Below, one piece after another: positions 7,419-15,838 of a stretch of 64,000 bases of DNA. How positions within the stretch are numbered: position 1 is the stretch's first letter; the number at the start of each line of letters is the position of its first letter. Origin of the DNA: Microcaldota archaeon (GTDB lineage Archaea > Micrarchaeota > Micrarchaeia > Norongarragalinales > SBBD01); the NCBI GenBank assembly GCA_018819225.1, contig JAHJQN010000003.1, forward strand, positions 204,310-268,309, in the 5' to 3' direction. The notes beneath the pieces are model-generated. The model saw only the letters and a list, made by a program, of their open reading frames with translations. It made no database searches and was not told the DNA's origin. The position numbers and the translations under genes are program-made.

Positions 7419-9448
7419 GCGGACACGTTCACCTTTTTCTTGACCTCAATGTCTTCCTTGCAATTCGGACACGCGTACACGAAGTGATCGGGGTGCGGCT
7501 TGATTTTTGGACTACAGTTCGCGCACAAGCCTTTACCGCAATACGGGCAGAAAATGATGCGCGAGTTTTGCGCGTGACACGTCGGACACCCCATGGATTT
7601 GTTGGCCTCCATTTTCACGAACGCGATATCCGATTCTTTCTTATCGGCCATCCCGCGCAATTGTTGAAATACTTCCGACTGCTTTTCCCTTGCTTTTTCC
7701 TCCTTCTTTTCAGGCAACAGATCTTCAAACGAGAGCTTGGCCGCGGGCTCTGTGGCTGCGGCCTTCTCCTTCGACGGCGCGTTCACCGACAGTTTATTCC
7801 TCAAGCCTCCTTTGCGCTCCGAGTCCTTGAGCTGCGAGTAAACATCCGAGACGATACTATCGAAGTTTTCACTGCGGGCCGTTTCCCGATTCGCGATCAC
7901 GCTGACGTCATCCGAGTCCGTACCTTGAGAGGACATGTATCGACGGCGCACCATTTTCGGAGCCGTTTTTTCGGGCGCTCCGGACACGAGGGCGTCCGCC
8001 ATTTCGTCTTCCTCGGTCGGCGGCGCCGGTTCATGGCGCTCGGAATACATGCGGCGCGGTCCGTGAACCGTCATGATGATATCGTCCGAGGAATGCGGCT
8101 CCGGATTTTCTTGGGCATTCGGAGACTCTTGAGAATCGTCCGCCGTGATTTCGCGTAATTGTCCGGTGCGCGTGCGTTCGGTCTTGCTGGACTTTCCTCC
8201 TTCTGGTTTCAACGGGATGACGCTCGGTTCCATGATTTCCTTGTACGAGGTTTGGATGGGCTCGACGCGCGTCTTCTGTTTCTTGGCGCGTTCTTCTTCC
8301 ACGACACGCGTGATCGTCGCCAGATGGCCCCCGGATTCTTGCGGGTGCGGCGTCTTCGGTGCAGCAGAAAGTTCTTTGCGCGGCAAGGGCCCCATTCCGT
8401 GCAACCGCAACGGTTCTTTGGAAGGCGCTTTCAGGATCGTCAACGGTTTTTCCACTAATTTCTTCGGTTTTGATTTCGTTTGAAGCATGGAAAACAAACC
8501 GGTCAGCATCCCGCCTTTTTTCGGTTCAATATAGGATTCTTCTTGCTTGAGTTTCAAAATGATTTGTCTTCGTTTGGCTTCTTTATCTAACGGTTTTTGT
8601 TCCCGGGGAGGAAGCACGTCCTGCGTTCGAGCAGGTGGGAGGAGAGCGTGATTCGGAACGATTTTTTCAGGAACGGGTTTCGCGCGTTCGGCGGGATGGG
8701 AAGGCGCGGGAGATGCGGGTGGGACTTGCTCGGGCGGCTTGGATTCGGAAACGCTTTCCTTTTGAACGCGTTTCAGGCGCTCCGCCGGAGACATCCGTTG
8801 AAGTTCCTTTTCTTTTTCAGATGGTTTTTGGGGTTGGACGGGTTTGAAGGAGTCGGTGCGCATGACGCGCGTCAGATCCAAATCCAATGGCGTTTCGGGA
8901 GAGGGTTCGGGTTCTTTGCGTTGAACGGGTTTCGCGATAGCCGGCGCAGCCGGATGAAGCGGCGCGACGGGAGATGATGCATGCACGGGTTTCGTCTCGC
9001 GTTCTTTGCGATAACGCAGTTCGGGTTTATGCGATTCGTGCGAATCCGATGCCGGTTTGGATTCGTGATGCGCCGGTTCGGATTCGCGGTGCTGGGGAAC
9101 GAATGCAATCGATGACGAGGCCATGGGAATGCCCACCGTCAAAAAATTGCTTTGAAAAATCAAAAAATAGAGTTTGAGTACGCCGAACGCGCCAATGATG
9201 AGGAGAAAGAACACCAGGGGAAAGAGCCCTTGGCGCGTCACCACGTCCGCACTGTTGTATACGTAGTCGACGATGAATGCGGCAATGGCGATCAGGAAAC
9301 CGGATATGGCGGAAACCCCCATCTTCAGGTTCAAGTCGAACAAGCGCACTTCGGGGTAGGTGAGTCGTAATAAGAGGTAGCCTAAGGCCACGGAACCCAA
9401 CGCAAAGTACGCGTAGTACGCTATAGACCACCCCGACAGATCGGCCAT
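7415..9448 (-). CDS. Membrane protein with long disordered region and C-terminal zinc ribbons
   Basis: 677 aa in three parts. Residues 1-110 hold three membrane helices (AYYAYFALGSVALGYLLL, GVSAISGFLIAIAAFIV, LFPLVFFLLIIGAFGVLKLYF). Residues 120-610 are low-complexity, rich in Pro/Lys/Glu/Ser and probably disordered in the cytoplasm. Residues 620-670 contain CPTC, CPYC, CANC and CPNC pairs, i.e. one or two zinc ribbons. I do not recognise the full-length family. It heads an operon with the pilin-like protein and Pcc1. The membrane-tethered zinc ribbon could recruit a cytoplasmic partner to a surface-structure assembly site; this is inference. Confidence 0.75.
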   Translation of the reverse strand: MADLSGWSIAYYAYFALGSVALGYLLLRLTYPEVRLFDLNLKMGVSAISGFLIAIAAFIVDYVYNSADVVTRQGLFPLVFFLLIIGAFGVLKLYFLIFQSNFLTVGIPMASSSIAFVPQHRESEPAHHESKPASDSHESHKPELRYRKERETKPVHASSPVAPLHPAAPAIAKPVQRKEPEPSPETPLDLDLTRVMRTDSFKPVQPQKPSEKEKELQRMSPAERLKRVQKESVSESKPPEQVPPASPAPSHPAERAKPVPEKIVPNHALLPPARTQDVLPPREQKPLDKEAKRRQIILKLKQEESYIEPKKGGMLTGLFSMLQTKSKPKKLVEKPLTILKAPSKEPLRLHGMGPLPRKELSAAPKTPHPQESGGHLATITRVVEEERAKKQKTRVEPIQTSYKEIMEPSVIPLKPEGGKSSKTERTRTGQLREITADDSQESPNAQENPEPHSSDDIIMTVHGPRRMYSERHEPAPPTEEDEMADALVSGAPEKTAPKMVRRRYMSSQGTDSDDVSVIANRETARSENFDSIVSDVYSQLKDSERKGGLRNKLSVNAPSKEKAAATEPAAKLSFEDLLPEKKEEKAREKQSEVFQQLRGMADKKESDIAFVKMEANKSMGCPTCHAQNSRIIFCPYCGKGLCANCSPKIKPHPDHFVYACPNCKEDIEVKKKVNVSA

Positions 9449-9470
9449 ACGAATGCAAGAGCCGGAAGTA

Positions 9471-9478
9471 TATTTAAG
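9471..9478. promoter_or_regulatory. Shared TATA box for divergent genes at 9448 and 9512
   Basis: TATTTAAG (CTTAAATA on the other strand) is the only TATA-like box in the 63-bp gap. It lies 23 nt from the leftward ATG and 34 nt from the rightward ATG, compatible with leaderless and near-leaderless starts. Confidence 0.55.
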
Positions 9479-9511
9479 GTTGGCGATGCTAGAACGTGCG
9501 AGGGGTATTGC

Positions 9512-10807
9512 ATGGAATTCCAGCCGATTGCGTCTTTACTTCACGAGAGTCAACATGAAAAAAAGGTGCGCGTGCGCGGTTGGGTGCACCGCAAGCGCTC
9601 CTCCGGCGGTGTTGCGTTTATTGTCATCCGCGATGCCAGCGGCATCATTCAAGTAGCCGTCAAGAAAGACCGCGTATCCGATGAATCCATGCGAGCAGCT
9701 GAAGAAGCGCTCATGGAAGCGCATGTTGAAACCGAAGGCATTGTTCAAAAAGACCGCCGGGCACCCGGAGGCTTTGAAATGCGTGCGTTGGATTTCCGTA
9801 TACGGCATTCCGCCAAACCGTTTCCGATTAGTCGAGACAAAAGCACGGAATTCTTGTTGGATATACGGCATTTATGGATCCGCAGCCAGCAACAGACGCA
9901 CGTCATGAAAGTGAAGGCGCAGATGCTGGAAAGCATTCGCCTCCTCTTCAAAAAGAAAGGGTACTTCGAGACCACGCCGCCCATCATCGTCAGCGGCGCG
10001 TGCGAAGGGGGAAGCACCTTGTTTACGTTCGATTATTTCGGGAAAAAAGCCTTTCTTTCGCAGAGCGCGCAGTTGTATTTGGAAGCGCTCATTTACTCGT
10101 TGGAGAAAGTCTATGCCATCACCCCTTCGTTTCGCGCGGAAAAAAGTCGTACGGTGCGCCATCTCGCCGAGTATTGGCACGTGGAAGGCGAGGAGGCGTA
10201 CATGGACTTGGACGGCTTGTTGAAATTCGAGGAAGAACTCGTTACGTTTGTATGCCACGATCTGGCGAAGAAGAGCAGCGAAGAATTGCGTGCATTGGGC
10301 CGCGATCCCGCGGAATTACTGAAAGTAAAAACTCCGTTCAAGCGCTTGCGTTATAATGACGCGGTCGAATTACTGCGTGAGAAAGGCAGTCACATCAAGG
10401 AGGGGCATGATTTGGGTGCCGAAGAAGAACGATTATTGACGGAAAAGGAAGCCCAGCCCATTTTTGTCACGCATTTTCCGAAGAAAATCAAGGCGTTTTA
10501 CATGAGTGAAGACCCGGAGGACTCGAAAACCGTGTTATGCAATGACTGCCTTGCCCCTGAAGGATATGGGGAAATCATTGGGGGATCGCAGCGCGAAGAC
10601 GACGTGAAAAAACTGGAGGCGCGCCTTCGAACGGAAGGCCAAAACCCGAATAACTACGAGTGGTATCTTGATCTGCGACGGTACGGGTCCGTCCCCCATT
10701 CCGGATTCGGTTTGGGCGCCGAACGATTGCTGCGTTGGATTGCGAAATTGGAGCACATTCGAGATACCGTACCGTTCCCGCGCGTCATTAACCGCAGCTA
10801 TCCTTGA
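9512..10807 (+). CDS. asnS: Asparaginyl-tRNA synthetase
   Basis: Class II synthetase charging tRNA-Asn with Asn. An OB-fold anticodon-binding domain (about residues 15-105, VRVRGWVHRKRSSGGVAFIVIRD) precedes the catalytic core. Motif 2 is around FRAEKSRTVRHLAEYWHVEGE; the C-terminal GSQREDD and RRYGSVPHSGFGLGAERLLRW (motif 3) are of AsnRS type rather than AspRS type (which has PPHGGFG). 431 aa, full length. With a genuine AsnRS, a transamidation route to Asn-tRNA is not needed. The next gene starts 6 nt downstream, suggesting co-transcription. Confidence 0.93.
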   Translation: MEFQPIASLLHESQHEKKVRVRGWVHRKRSSGGVAFIVIRDASGIIQVAVKKDRVSDESMRAAEEALMEAHVETEGIVQKDRRAPGGFEMRALDFRIRHSAKPFPISRDKSTEFLLDIRHLWIRSQQQTHVMKVKAQMLESIRLLFKKKGYFETTPPIIVSGACEGGSTLFTFDYFGKKAFLSQSAQLYLEALIYSLEKVYAITPSFRAEKSRTVRHLAEYWHVEGEEAYMDLDGLLKFEEELVTFVCHDLAKKSSEELRALGRDPAELLKVKTPFKRLRYNDAVELLREKGSHIKEGHDLGAEEERLLTEKEAQPIFVTHFPKKIKAFYMSEDPEDSKTVLCNDCLAPEGYGEIIGGSQREDDVKKLEARLRTEGQNPNNYEWYLDLRRYGSVPHSGFGLGAERLLRWIAKLEHIRDTVPFPRVINRSYP

Positions 10808-10813
10808 AGGGAC

Positions 10814-11668
10814 ATGAAACCCAAACTCCGCATCATCAGTCTCACGGTTGCCGCCAACCTGCTCCTCATTCTCGCCAAGCTCTTCGTGGCGCTCATTACC
10901 GGAAGCCTGGCGGTATTCGCCACGCTCATCGACTCCATTTTCGACTTGCTGGCCAGCTTCATCGCCTTTTTTGGGCTCAAGGAATCCGAGAAACCCGCTG
11001 ACGCCGAACATCCCTACGGACACGAAAAATTCGAGCACGTGAGCAGCCTCGCAGTCGTCTCGTTCATTTTCTTGACCGCACTATACATTGCGTACGAAGC
11101 CGTTCAACGTCTTCTATCCCCCACCGCCCTATCCATTACGGGACTCGAGCTCGCGGTACTACTGGGAACCATTGCCCTCGACATTCTTCTCGTCCGGTAC
11201 TTGAACAAACACGTCCCGCGCCATAAGAGTTTGCTGCTGGAAGCCACGCGAGCGCATTATTCTGCTGACGTACTACAAAACGGCGTCGCGGTAGTCGGCG
11301 TACTGTTCTCGAGTATGGGTTACCCGCTGGCGGATCCCATTGCCGCCCTCACCATCACTTATTTCATCGTCAAACCCGCGTTCCGCGTCGGACAGAAGAG
11401 TTTCAGTGAACTCGTGGACACGAGTCCCTCGCCCGAAACACTTGAAAAACTGAGGGAAATCATTCGCTCCACGTCTGGCGTCAGGGGATACACGAAACTG
11501 CGTGCACGGCAAGTCGCCGGAAAAATTTATTTGGATTTCGAAATGCAGGTGGACGGAGCCAAGAGTGTTTCCAAAGCGCATGCCCTGGCGCATCACTTGC
11601 AAGAACGTCTAAAGAAACGCGTTCCCGCGGTGAAAGATGTGGTCATTCACATTGAACCCAAGCGCTAA
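10814..11668 (+). CDS. Cation diffusion facilitator (Zn/Fe/Mn efflux) protein
   Basis: CDF family transporter, a proton-coupled dimeric exporter of divalent metals. Six membrane helices are expected in residues 1-200. The metal-site acidic residues lie in TM2 (LIDSIFDLLASF, the D-x3-D pair) and TM5 (HYSADVLQN, H-x3-D); HPYGHEKFEHV between TM2 and TM3 is a family hallmark. The C-terminal ~80 residues form the cytoplasmic metal-sensing ferredoxin-like domain (GVRGYTKLRARQVAGKIYLDFEMQV). Metal preference cannot be read with confidence. Its stop overlaps the convergent Mre11-like stop by 4 nt (CTAA). Confidence 0.9.
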   Translation: MKPKLRIISLTVAANLLLILAKLFVALITGSLAVFATLIDSIFDLLASFIAFFGLKESEKPADAEHPYGHEKFEHVSSLAVVSFIFLTALYIAYEAVQRLLSPTALSITGLELAVLLGTIALDILLVRYLNKHVPRHKSLLLEATRAHYSADVLQNGVAVVGVLFSSMGYPLADPIAALTITYFIVKPAFRVGQKSFSELVDTSPSPETLEKLREIIRSTSGVRGYTKLRARQVAGKIYLDFEMQVDGAKSVSKAHALAHHLQERLKKRVPAVKDVVIHIEPKR

Positions 11669-12849
11669 ATCCGTTTCTCGGCCTCGTCCAAATCGCCTTC
11701 CGCCAGCAAATCGAACACGGCTTCCGCGTCCTCCATCTCCACGCCGTTCTCCTTCAAACGCAGACGCAACCACTCCATTCCCAATTCCCTGGCCCCCTTT
11801 TTTTCCTCCCGCAGTTTCCGCAGCAAACCAATTTTCTCCTTCAATTCCTTGGATTCGAAGCGTTTCTCTATATACAATTGCAACTGCGAACCGTACTTCG
11901 CTTCCAAAGGCTCGACGTCAACGGCCGAGGAAACGAATCCTTTATCTAAAGACCCTTTCAGGATGCACCGAACGGACGGTTTTCTCCCGGAATGCGTTTC
12001 GGCCAGGGGCTTCAAACGCGTATCCAATGCGTCAATCACCGCATGAGGCGACGCGTTCTCGAACGAAATCTCTATAAAATGGAACGGCCGGCTATTGATT
12101 TCATGAAACCGCGCTTCCCGCGTCCGCGTATCAAACACGTAAAACCCTTTCGGTTGTTCCTCGCGCTTGCGCATCTGCGTAATGACCGTGCTACCCGGAA
12201 CGATTAACCGTCTCCCGTTTTTCTCTTGATCGACATTCCAATGAATATGGCCATTCAGATACAAGTCAAAACCTCCGGGAAGCTCTTGAAGAGAAATAAA
12301 ATCCTCTTTCTCGAACGGAAGCAGCTCCCGCAAACTCTGATGGAAGACCAGCAGATTAAACGCGTTTTTTTCCGGGGTGAATGAAGCGGCTTGCAAGGTC
12401 TTGCGCACGTACTCCTCGGGAACGCCTTGCATGCCCTGCACGCATACTCGCTCCCCGTCCTTCTCCAAAAGAATCTGACGCGCGTGCACGTTGATCAATA
12501 AGCCTGCTTCCGCAAGAATTTGAATGATGTTCGTCATGCCCTTGCTTCTGCGTTCGTGCGTCCCGGGAATCGCAAGCAACGGCACTCCTTTCCAAACCAC
12601 TTTTTTTTCCGCGTCCGCCACTTTTTCCGTGATCGAAACCGTTGAAGAGCCCGTTTGCTGAATTTCGCGAAACACGCGCACGCCCTCGTGAATGACTTCC
12701 TGCTTCGGCACGCGGGAATCAAACAAATCACCGGGAAGAATGATGGCATCCACGTCGCGATCCAACGCCGCCCGTAGCGCTTCGCGGGCTTGGGGAGCGC
12801 TATCTTCGCTAAAACCGAAATGCGTATCGGAAACAAAAGCCAGCTTCAT
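11665..12849 (-). CDS. Mre11/SbcD-like metallophosphoesterase
   Basis: Calcineurin-like phosphoesterase of the Mre11/SbcD group, probably a DNA end-processing nuclease. Metal-binding motifs appear in order: SDTHFG (8), ILPGDLFD (about 37-44), PGTHE (about 95, Thr replacing the usual Asn of GNHD), VFHQS and LNGHIHW (about 190). The C-terminal ~120 residues are charged and helical and may form the Rad50-binding tail. No Rad50/HerA/NurA partner lies beside it, unlike the usual archaeal operon, and the GTHE substitution hits a conserved metal ligand region, so activity and partner are uncertain. A small membrane-protein gene lies 4 nt upstream. Confidence 0.8.
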   Translation of the reverse strand: MKLAFVSDTHFGFSEDSAPQAREALRAALDRDVDAIILPGDLFDSRVPKQEVIHEGVRVFREIQQTGSSTVSITEKVADAEKKVVWKGVPLLAIPGTHERRSKGMTNIIQILAEAGLLINVHARQILLEKDGERVCVQGMQGVPEEYVRKTLQAASFTPEKNAFNLLVFHQSLRELLPFEKEDFISLQELPGGFDLYLNGHIHWNVDQEKNGRRLIVPGSTVITQMRKREEQPKGFYVFDTRTREARFHEINSRPFHFIEISFENASPHAVIDALDTRLKPLAETHSGRKPSVRCILKGSLDKGFVSSAVDVEPLEAKYGSQLQLYIEKRFESKELKEKIGLLRKLREEKKGARELGMEWLRLRLKENGVEMEDAEAVFDLLAEGDLDEAEKRI

Positions 12850-12853
12850 ACCA

Positions 12854-13060
12854 TCAACGAATCGGTACGGGAATCACTCCCGTCACCATAAGCAGAACCA
12901 CGAGCACGGTCAACGCGTAATAATTTTCTTCCTGCAACATCAGCCCGCCAAGCCCCACAATGACTAAAAACATGAACGCGTCCACTTTCTTTCCCCCACT
13001 AGTTTCTCGAGAAGGCAAACGTAATAAACATTCTGTCGCCCGCGTTCCCGCCACACCCAT
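12854..13060 (-). CDS. Small membrane protein, about 68 aa
   Basis: Two hydrophobic segments (AFMFLVIVGLGGLML and YYALTVLVVLLMVTGVIPV) separated by QEEN suggest a helical hairpin. An open frame extends to 13087, but the TATA box at 13092-13100 puts the likely transcription start near 13068, so the ATG at 13060 is preferred. It ends 4 nt before the Mre11-like start. Family unknown. Confidence 0.5.
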   Translation of the reverse strand: MGVAGTRATECLLRLPSRETSGGKKVDAFMFLVIVGLGGLMLQEENYYALTVLVVLLMVTGVIPVPIR

Positions 13061-13091
13061 TAAAACGAAACCGCATGCACGGCCCACACGC

Positions 13092-13100
13092 TTTTAAATA
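13092..13100. promoter_or_regulatory. Shared TATA box for divergent genes at 13060 and 13127
   Basis: TTTTAAATA lies 27 nt before the rightward ATG at 13127 and 32 nt before the leftward ATG at 13060. This geometry decides both starts: the longer alternatives at 13112 and 13087 would lie too close to, or beside, the box. Confidence 0.5.
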
Positions 13101-13126
13101 GGCTTCGAGTTATGGATGCGAGTCGT

Positions 13127-13555
13127 ATGGTCGAATGGTACGTGTATGCTCTCGTCACTATGCTCTTCTTTTCCTTTGGCAACATTGCGCTGAAGGAGCT
13201 CTTGAAGAATGACGTGGGTCAAATCATTGAAAAGAACCAACCTATTTTTCTTACAGCGGTCGGGGTGCTGGTGGCCATTCTCGTCATCCTGTATTTCACG
13301 CACCTGCGCTTCTTGGTCATGCCATCGGACTTCGGCAAATTGACTCTCTTGTTTTTGCTGCTCGCGGGAATCGGTTTTATTTCGCTGATCATGGCCGTGC
13401 AAAGCGGCAAGATCGCGTTGGTTACCGCGATCGTCAGCAGCTCGAGCGTCATGGTCGCCATCCTGTCGGTTCTCTTGCTCAATGACACGCTCTCCATAAA
13501 GGAATGGGGCGGCATCGTACTCGTCACGTCGGGCGTTATGCTCATTATTCGTTAA
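13127..13555 (+). CDS. EamA/DMT-like four-helix membrane protein
   Basis: 142 aa with four predicted membrane helices (YVYALVTMLFFSFGNIAL; FLTAVGVLVAILVILYF; LTLLFLLLAGIGFISLIMAV; ALVTAIVSSSSVMVAILSVLLL plus GGIVLVTSGVMLIIR). The pattern AVQSGKIALVTAIVSSSSVMVAILSVLLLNDTLSIKEWGGIVLVTSGVMLI is the second half of an EamA repeat, in which NDTLSIKEWGGI is typical. Half-size DMT proteins work as dimers; substrate unknown. The ATG at 13127 is preferred over 13112 because of its TATA spacing. The MscS-type gene follows 22 nt later, probably in the same transcript. Confidence 0.75.
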   Translation: MVEWYVYALVTMLFFSFGNIALKELLKNDVGQIIEKNQPIFLTAVGVLVAILVILYFTHLRFLVMPSDFGKLTLLFLLLAGIGFISLIMAVQSGKIALVTAIVSSSSVMVAILSVLLLNDTLSIKEWGGIVLVTSGVMLIIR

Positions 13556-13577
13556 TGATTGAAGAGGGGACTCGGGA

Positions 13578-14642
13578 ATGATATCGGATTCGCTGGCACC
13601 GTATTTGGATTGGACCGCGTTTGGAAACACGGGCGTCCAGTACATGGACTCGCTGATTTACTTCGTCACCGTAGTCATCGTACTCTGGATCTTCAAGAAA
13701 ATCGTTTTATCCGCGTTGCATACCTTATCGCGTAAAACCCGGCACACGTACGACGATTACATTATTGATTTCATCCATGAGATCAAGGCCCCCGTGTACT
13801 TACTCACTGCACTATATGTTAGTACCCAGCCGCTGACGCTGGAACCCATTCTCTCGAAAGGCATCGAATATGCTCTCGCCATCGGAATCATGTATTACGT
13901 GGTCAAGGGCGTGAACCGCGTCATCTCGGCCTTGGTGGACGCGTACACGGAAAAACGGCGCAAGAAAGGGGAACACGACGAAGCCATGATGAACGTGTTG
14001 AAAACCTTCGCGCACGCCATCATATGGGTCGTAGCCGCTTTACTCATCCTCGATAATCTGGGTCTGGATATCGGCGCACTACTTGCCGGAGTCGGAATCG
14101 GGGGCCTGGCAATCGCTCTGGCCGCTCAAGCCGTGCTCTCCGACATCCTCGCATCGTTCAGCATCTACTTCGACAAGCCCTTCAAAGTCGGCGATTTCAT
14201 CATCATCGGAAGTGACATGGGCGTCGTGAAATACATTGGCATCAAAACCACGCGCATCCAAACCCTTCAAGGACAAGAGCTTGTCGTCTCCAACCAAGAA
14301 CTCACGAGCACGCGCGTCAACAATTACAAGCGGATGCAAAAGCGTCGCATCCAATTCTCGTTCGGCATCGTGTACGGAACCCCGATAGCGAAAATGAAGA
14401 AGATCCCCGGCATGGTCAAGAAAATCGTCGACGCGAACCCCCTCTGCAAAACGGATCGCGTCCACTTCAAGAAATTCGGCGATTTCTCGCTGGATTACGA
14501 GGTCGTCTATTATTTGGACAGCGCGGACTACAACGTGTATATGGACGCTCAACAAACCATCAACTTGAACATCGCGGACGCATTCGAGAAAAACAAAATC
14601 GATTTCGCGTTCCCGACACAAACCGTCCATATCCAAAAGTAA
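13578..14642 (+). CDS. mscS: Small-conductance mechanosensitive channel, MscS family
   Basis: 354 aa. N-terminal membrane helices at residues 20-50, 70-115 and 130-165 precede the pore helix, rich in Gly and Ala (IGALLAGVGIGGLAIALAAQAVLSDILASFSIYFDKPFKVGDFI), the MscS signature. The following beta domain (GVVKYIGIKTTRIQTLQGQELVVSNQEL) and alpha/beta C-terminal cage are complete. It releases osmolytes on hypo-osmotic shock. It has five or so helices, more than the three of E. coli MscS. It sits between two membrane-protein genes transcribed the same way. Confidence 0.93.
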   Translation: MISDSLAPYLDWTAFGNTGVQYMDSLIYFVTVVIVLWIFKKIVLSALHTLSRKTRHTYDDYIIDFIHEIKAPVYLLTALYVSTQPLTLEPILSKGIEYALAIGIMYYVVKGVNRVISALVDAYTEKRRKKGEHDEAMMNVLKTFAHAIIWVVAALLILDNLGLDIGALLAGVGIGGLAIALAAQAVLSDILASFSIYFDKPFKVGDFIIIGSDMGVVKYIGIKTTRIQTLQGQELVVSNQELTSTRVNNYKRMQKRRIQFSFGIVYGTPIAKMKKIPGMVKKIVDANPLCKTDRVHFKKFGDFSLDYEVVYYLDSADYNVYMDAQQTINLNIADAFEKNKIDFAFPTQTVHIQK

Positions 14643-14657
14643 CGCGTGAATTGAATC

Positions 14658-15299
14658 ATGGTCTGGAAGGAATTCAATCAGTGGGCCTTTCCCCACGCGC
14701 GCATGCTCACGTACGCGGAAGCGTTGGTACTCCTGATTCTTGCGTTCGTGTCAGCCGACCAACGAGGATTCGACGCCGTCGAACTCGCGTCCAACTTAGG
14801 CTTTCTAGCGTTCGCCTACATCAGTTTTGCCCTCCTCGTTACGCCGCTTCGAAAAGTTCGCCCGACGTTTTCCTTGAACCCGACATTCGCTAAAGCCCGC
14901 CGAGCCGCCGGAGTCAGCGCATTCGTAATCGCGGCCCTCCACTACCTCATCTTATTCGGATTCTTCTTCAACGGAAACCTCGACGCGATTTTTGGGTTTA
15001 ACGCGAACAACGGGAACGCGTTGGTTCCCGCTTACGGAGCCCTCCTCATCCTGTTCCTGCTCGCGCTGACCTCAACGGATTACGCGGTGCGCAAGCTCGG
15101 AAAGAAATGGTTCCGTTTGCACAAGCTCGCTTACCTCGCTTATCCCTTCATCGCGTTTCACGCTTGGCGGGTCGGCAATCACTTCAAAGAGCTTACGCTC
15201 TTTAGCGGGCTCTTCTTCTTCGTATTCGCGCTCACGCTACTATTTGAATTGCTGCGCCTTTGGAAAGAGCGTTTTCAACCCGCGAACTCTCCGATGTAG
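14658..15299 (+). CDS. MsrQ/YedZ-like haem b membrane protein
   Basis: Ferric-reductase-like transmembrane domain, six predicted helices, 213 aa. The patterns RRAAGVSAFVIAALHY (about residues 80-95) and LTSTDYAVRKLGKKWFRLHKLAYLAYPFIAFHAW (about 140-172) carry the conserved His residues that bind haem b in MsrQ/YedZ and the family R-x-L-G...W-x-x-L-H block. In bacteria MsrQ passes electrons to periplasmic MsrP. No MsrP is visible here; instead a cytochrome b5 lipoprotein overlaps its 3' end and MsrA lies beyond. Electron transfer to surface methionine repair is a reasonable hypothesis, not shown. Confidence 0.75.
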   Translation: MVWKEFNQWAFPHARMLTYAEALVLLILAFVSADQRGFDAVELASNLGFLAFAYISFALLVTPLRKVRPTFSLNPTFAKARRAAGVSAFVIAALHYLILFGFFFNGNLDAIFGFNANNGNALVPAYGALLILFLLALTSTDYAVRKLGKKWFRLHKLAYLAYPFIAFHAWRVGNHFKELTLFSGLFFFVFALTLLFELLRLWKERFQPANSPM

Positions 15300-15760
15300 A
15301 AATTCGGAAGGAACGAGCGGGCTTTCTCGGAATGCGAGGTCCCTGAACCCATGGGACGCGTATTGAACAACTCCGTTGAATCAATGCCGCATCCTTGCAG
15401 GATGGCATCACCACCTCCGTGATTTCCACCGGCAATGAAGGGGTTGACATCATACACTTTTCCATCAATCAATAACCAGCAATCTTCCGCGGAACCGTGC
15501 TGCGCGATTTCACCCATCGTAAACGTTAATACGTCCTCCGATGGCACCGGCACTTCCGTTGGTCCGGGAACGTCCGTAGGCTCGATGACACCCGTCGGCA
15601 TTGGCGGTTCTTCCAAGGTCGGAGACGGCGATTCTTCAATATTTCCAGTAGGCACAGGTGATGCCGTCGGCGCAGGGGCCGGCGCTTGCGTGCAGCCCGC
15701 TAATACGAGCGAGGCCAGCGCCACGAAAGAAAACAATCCGTTCTTCAGAATAAAAGACAT
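15275..15760 (-). CDS. Cytochrome b5-domain lipoprotein
   Basis: Signal FSFVALASLVLAGC carries lipobox LAGC (lipid on Cys22), followed by a Pro/Thr/Ser linker to about residue 75 and a cytochrome b5-like domain from 78: FTMGEIAQHGSAEDCWLLIDGKVYDVNPFI, then GGNHGGGD with the first haem His (replacing HPGG) and SHSEKA with the second. Expected location: outer face of the membrane, as a one-electron carrier. A GGTGAT Shine-Dalgarno element precedes the ATG at 15760. Its 3' end overlaps the MsrQ-like gene by 25 nt on the opposite strand; MsrA lies upstream in the same orientation. Confidence 0.8.
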   Translation of the reverse strand: MSFILKNGLFSFVALASLVLAGCTQAPAPAPTASPVPTGNIEESPSPTLEEPPMPTGVIEPTDVPGPTEVPVPSEDVLTFTMGEIAQHGSAEDCWLLIDGKVYDVNPFIAGGNHGGGDAILQGCGIDSTELFNTRPMGSGTSHSEKARSFLPNFYIGEFAG

Positions 15761-15838
15761 GCCAAATCACCTAATAGTAAATAGAGCGAGATTTCGATCG
15801 GTTTGAGGATTATTAACGGTTTGGTTTAATCGCTCGAA

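Noticed and set aside
7484..8158. 224-codon rightward frame inside the zinc-ribbon gene
   Set aside because: Shadow frame, Arg/Phe-rich without family features, lying over the disordered region of a supported gene.
11665..12849. Complete Mre11-Rad50-HerA-NurA repair operon
   Set aside because: Only the Mre11-like gene is present; the upstream gene is a small membrane protein and the downstream gene is a convergent CDF transporter.
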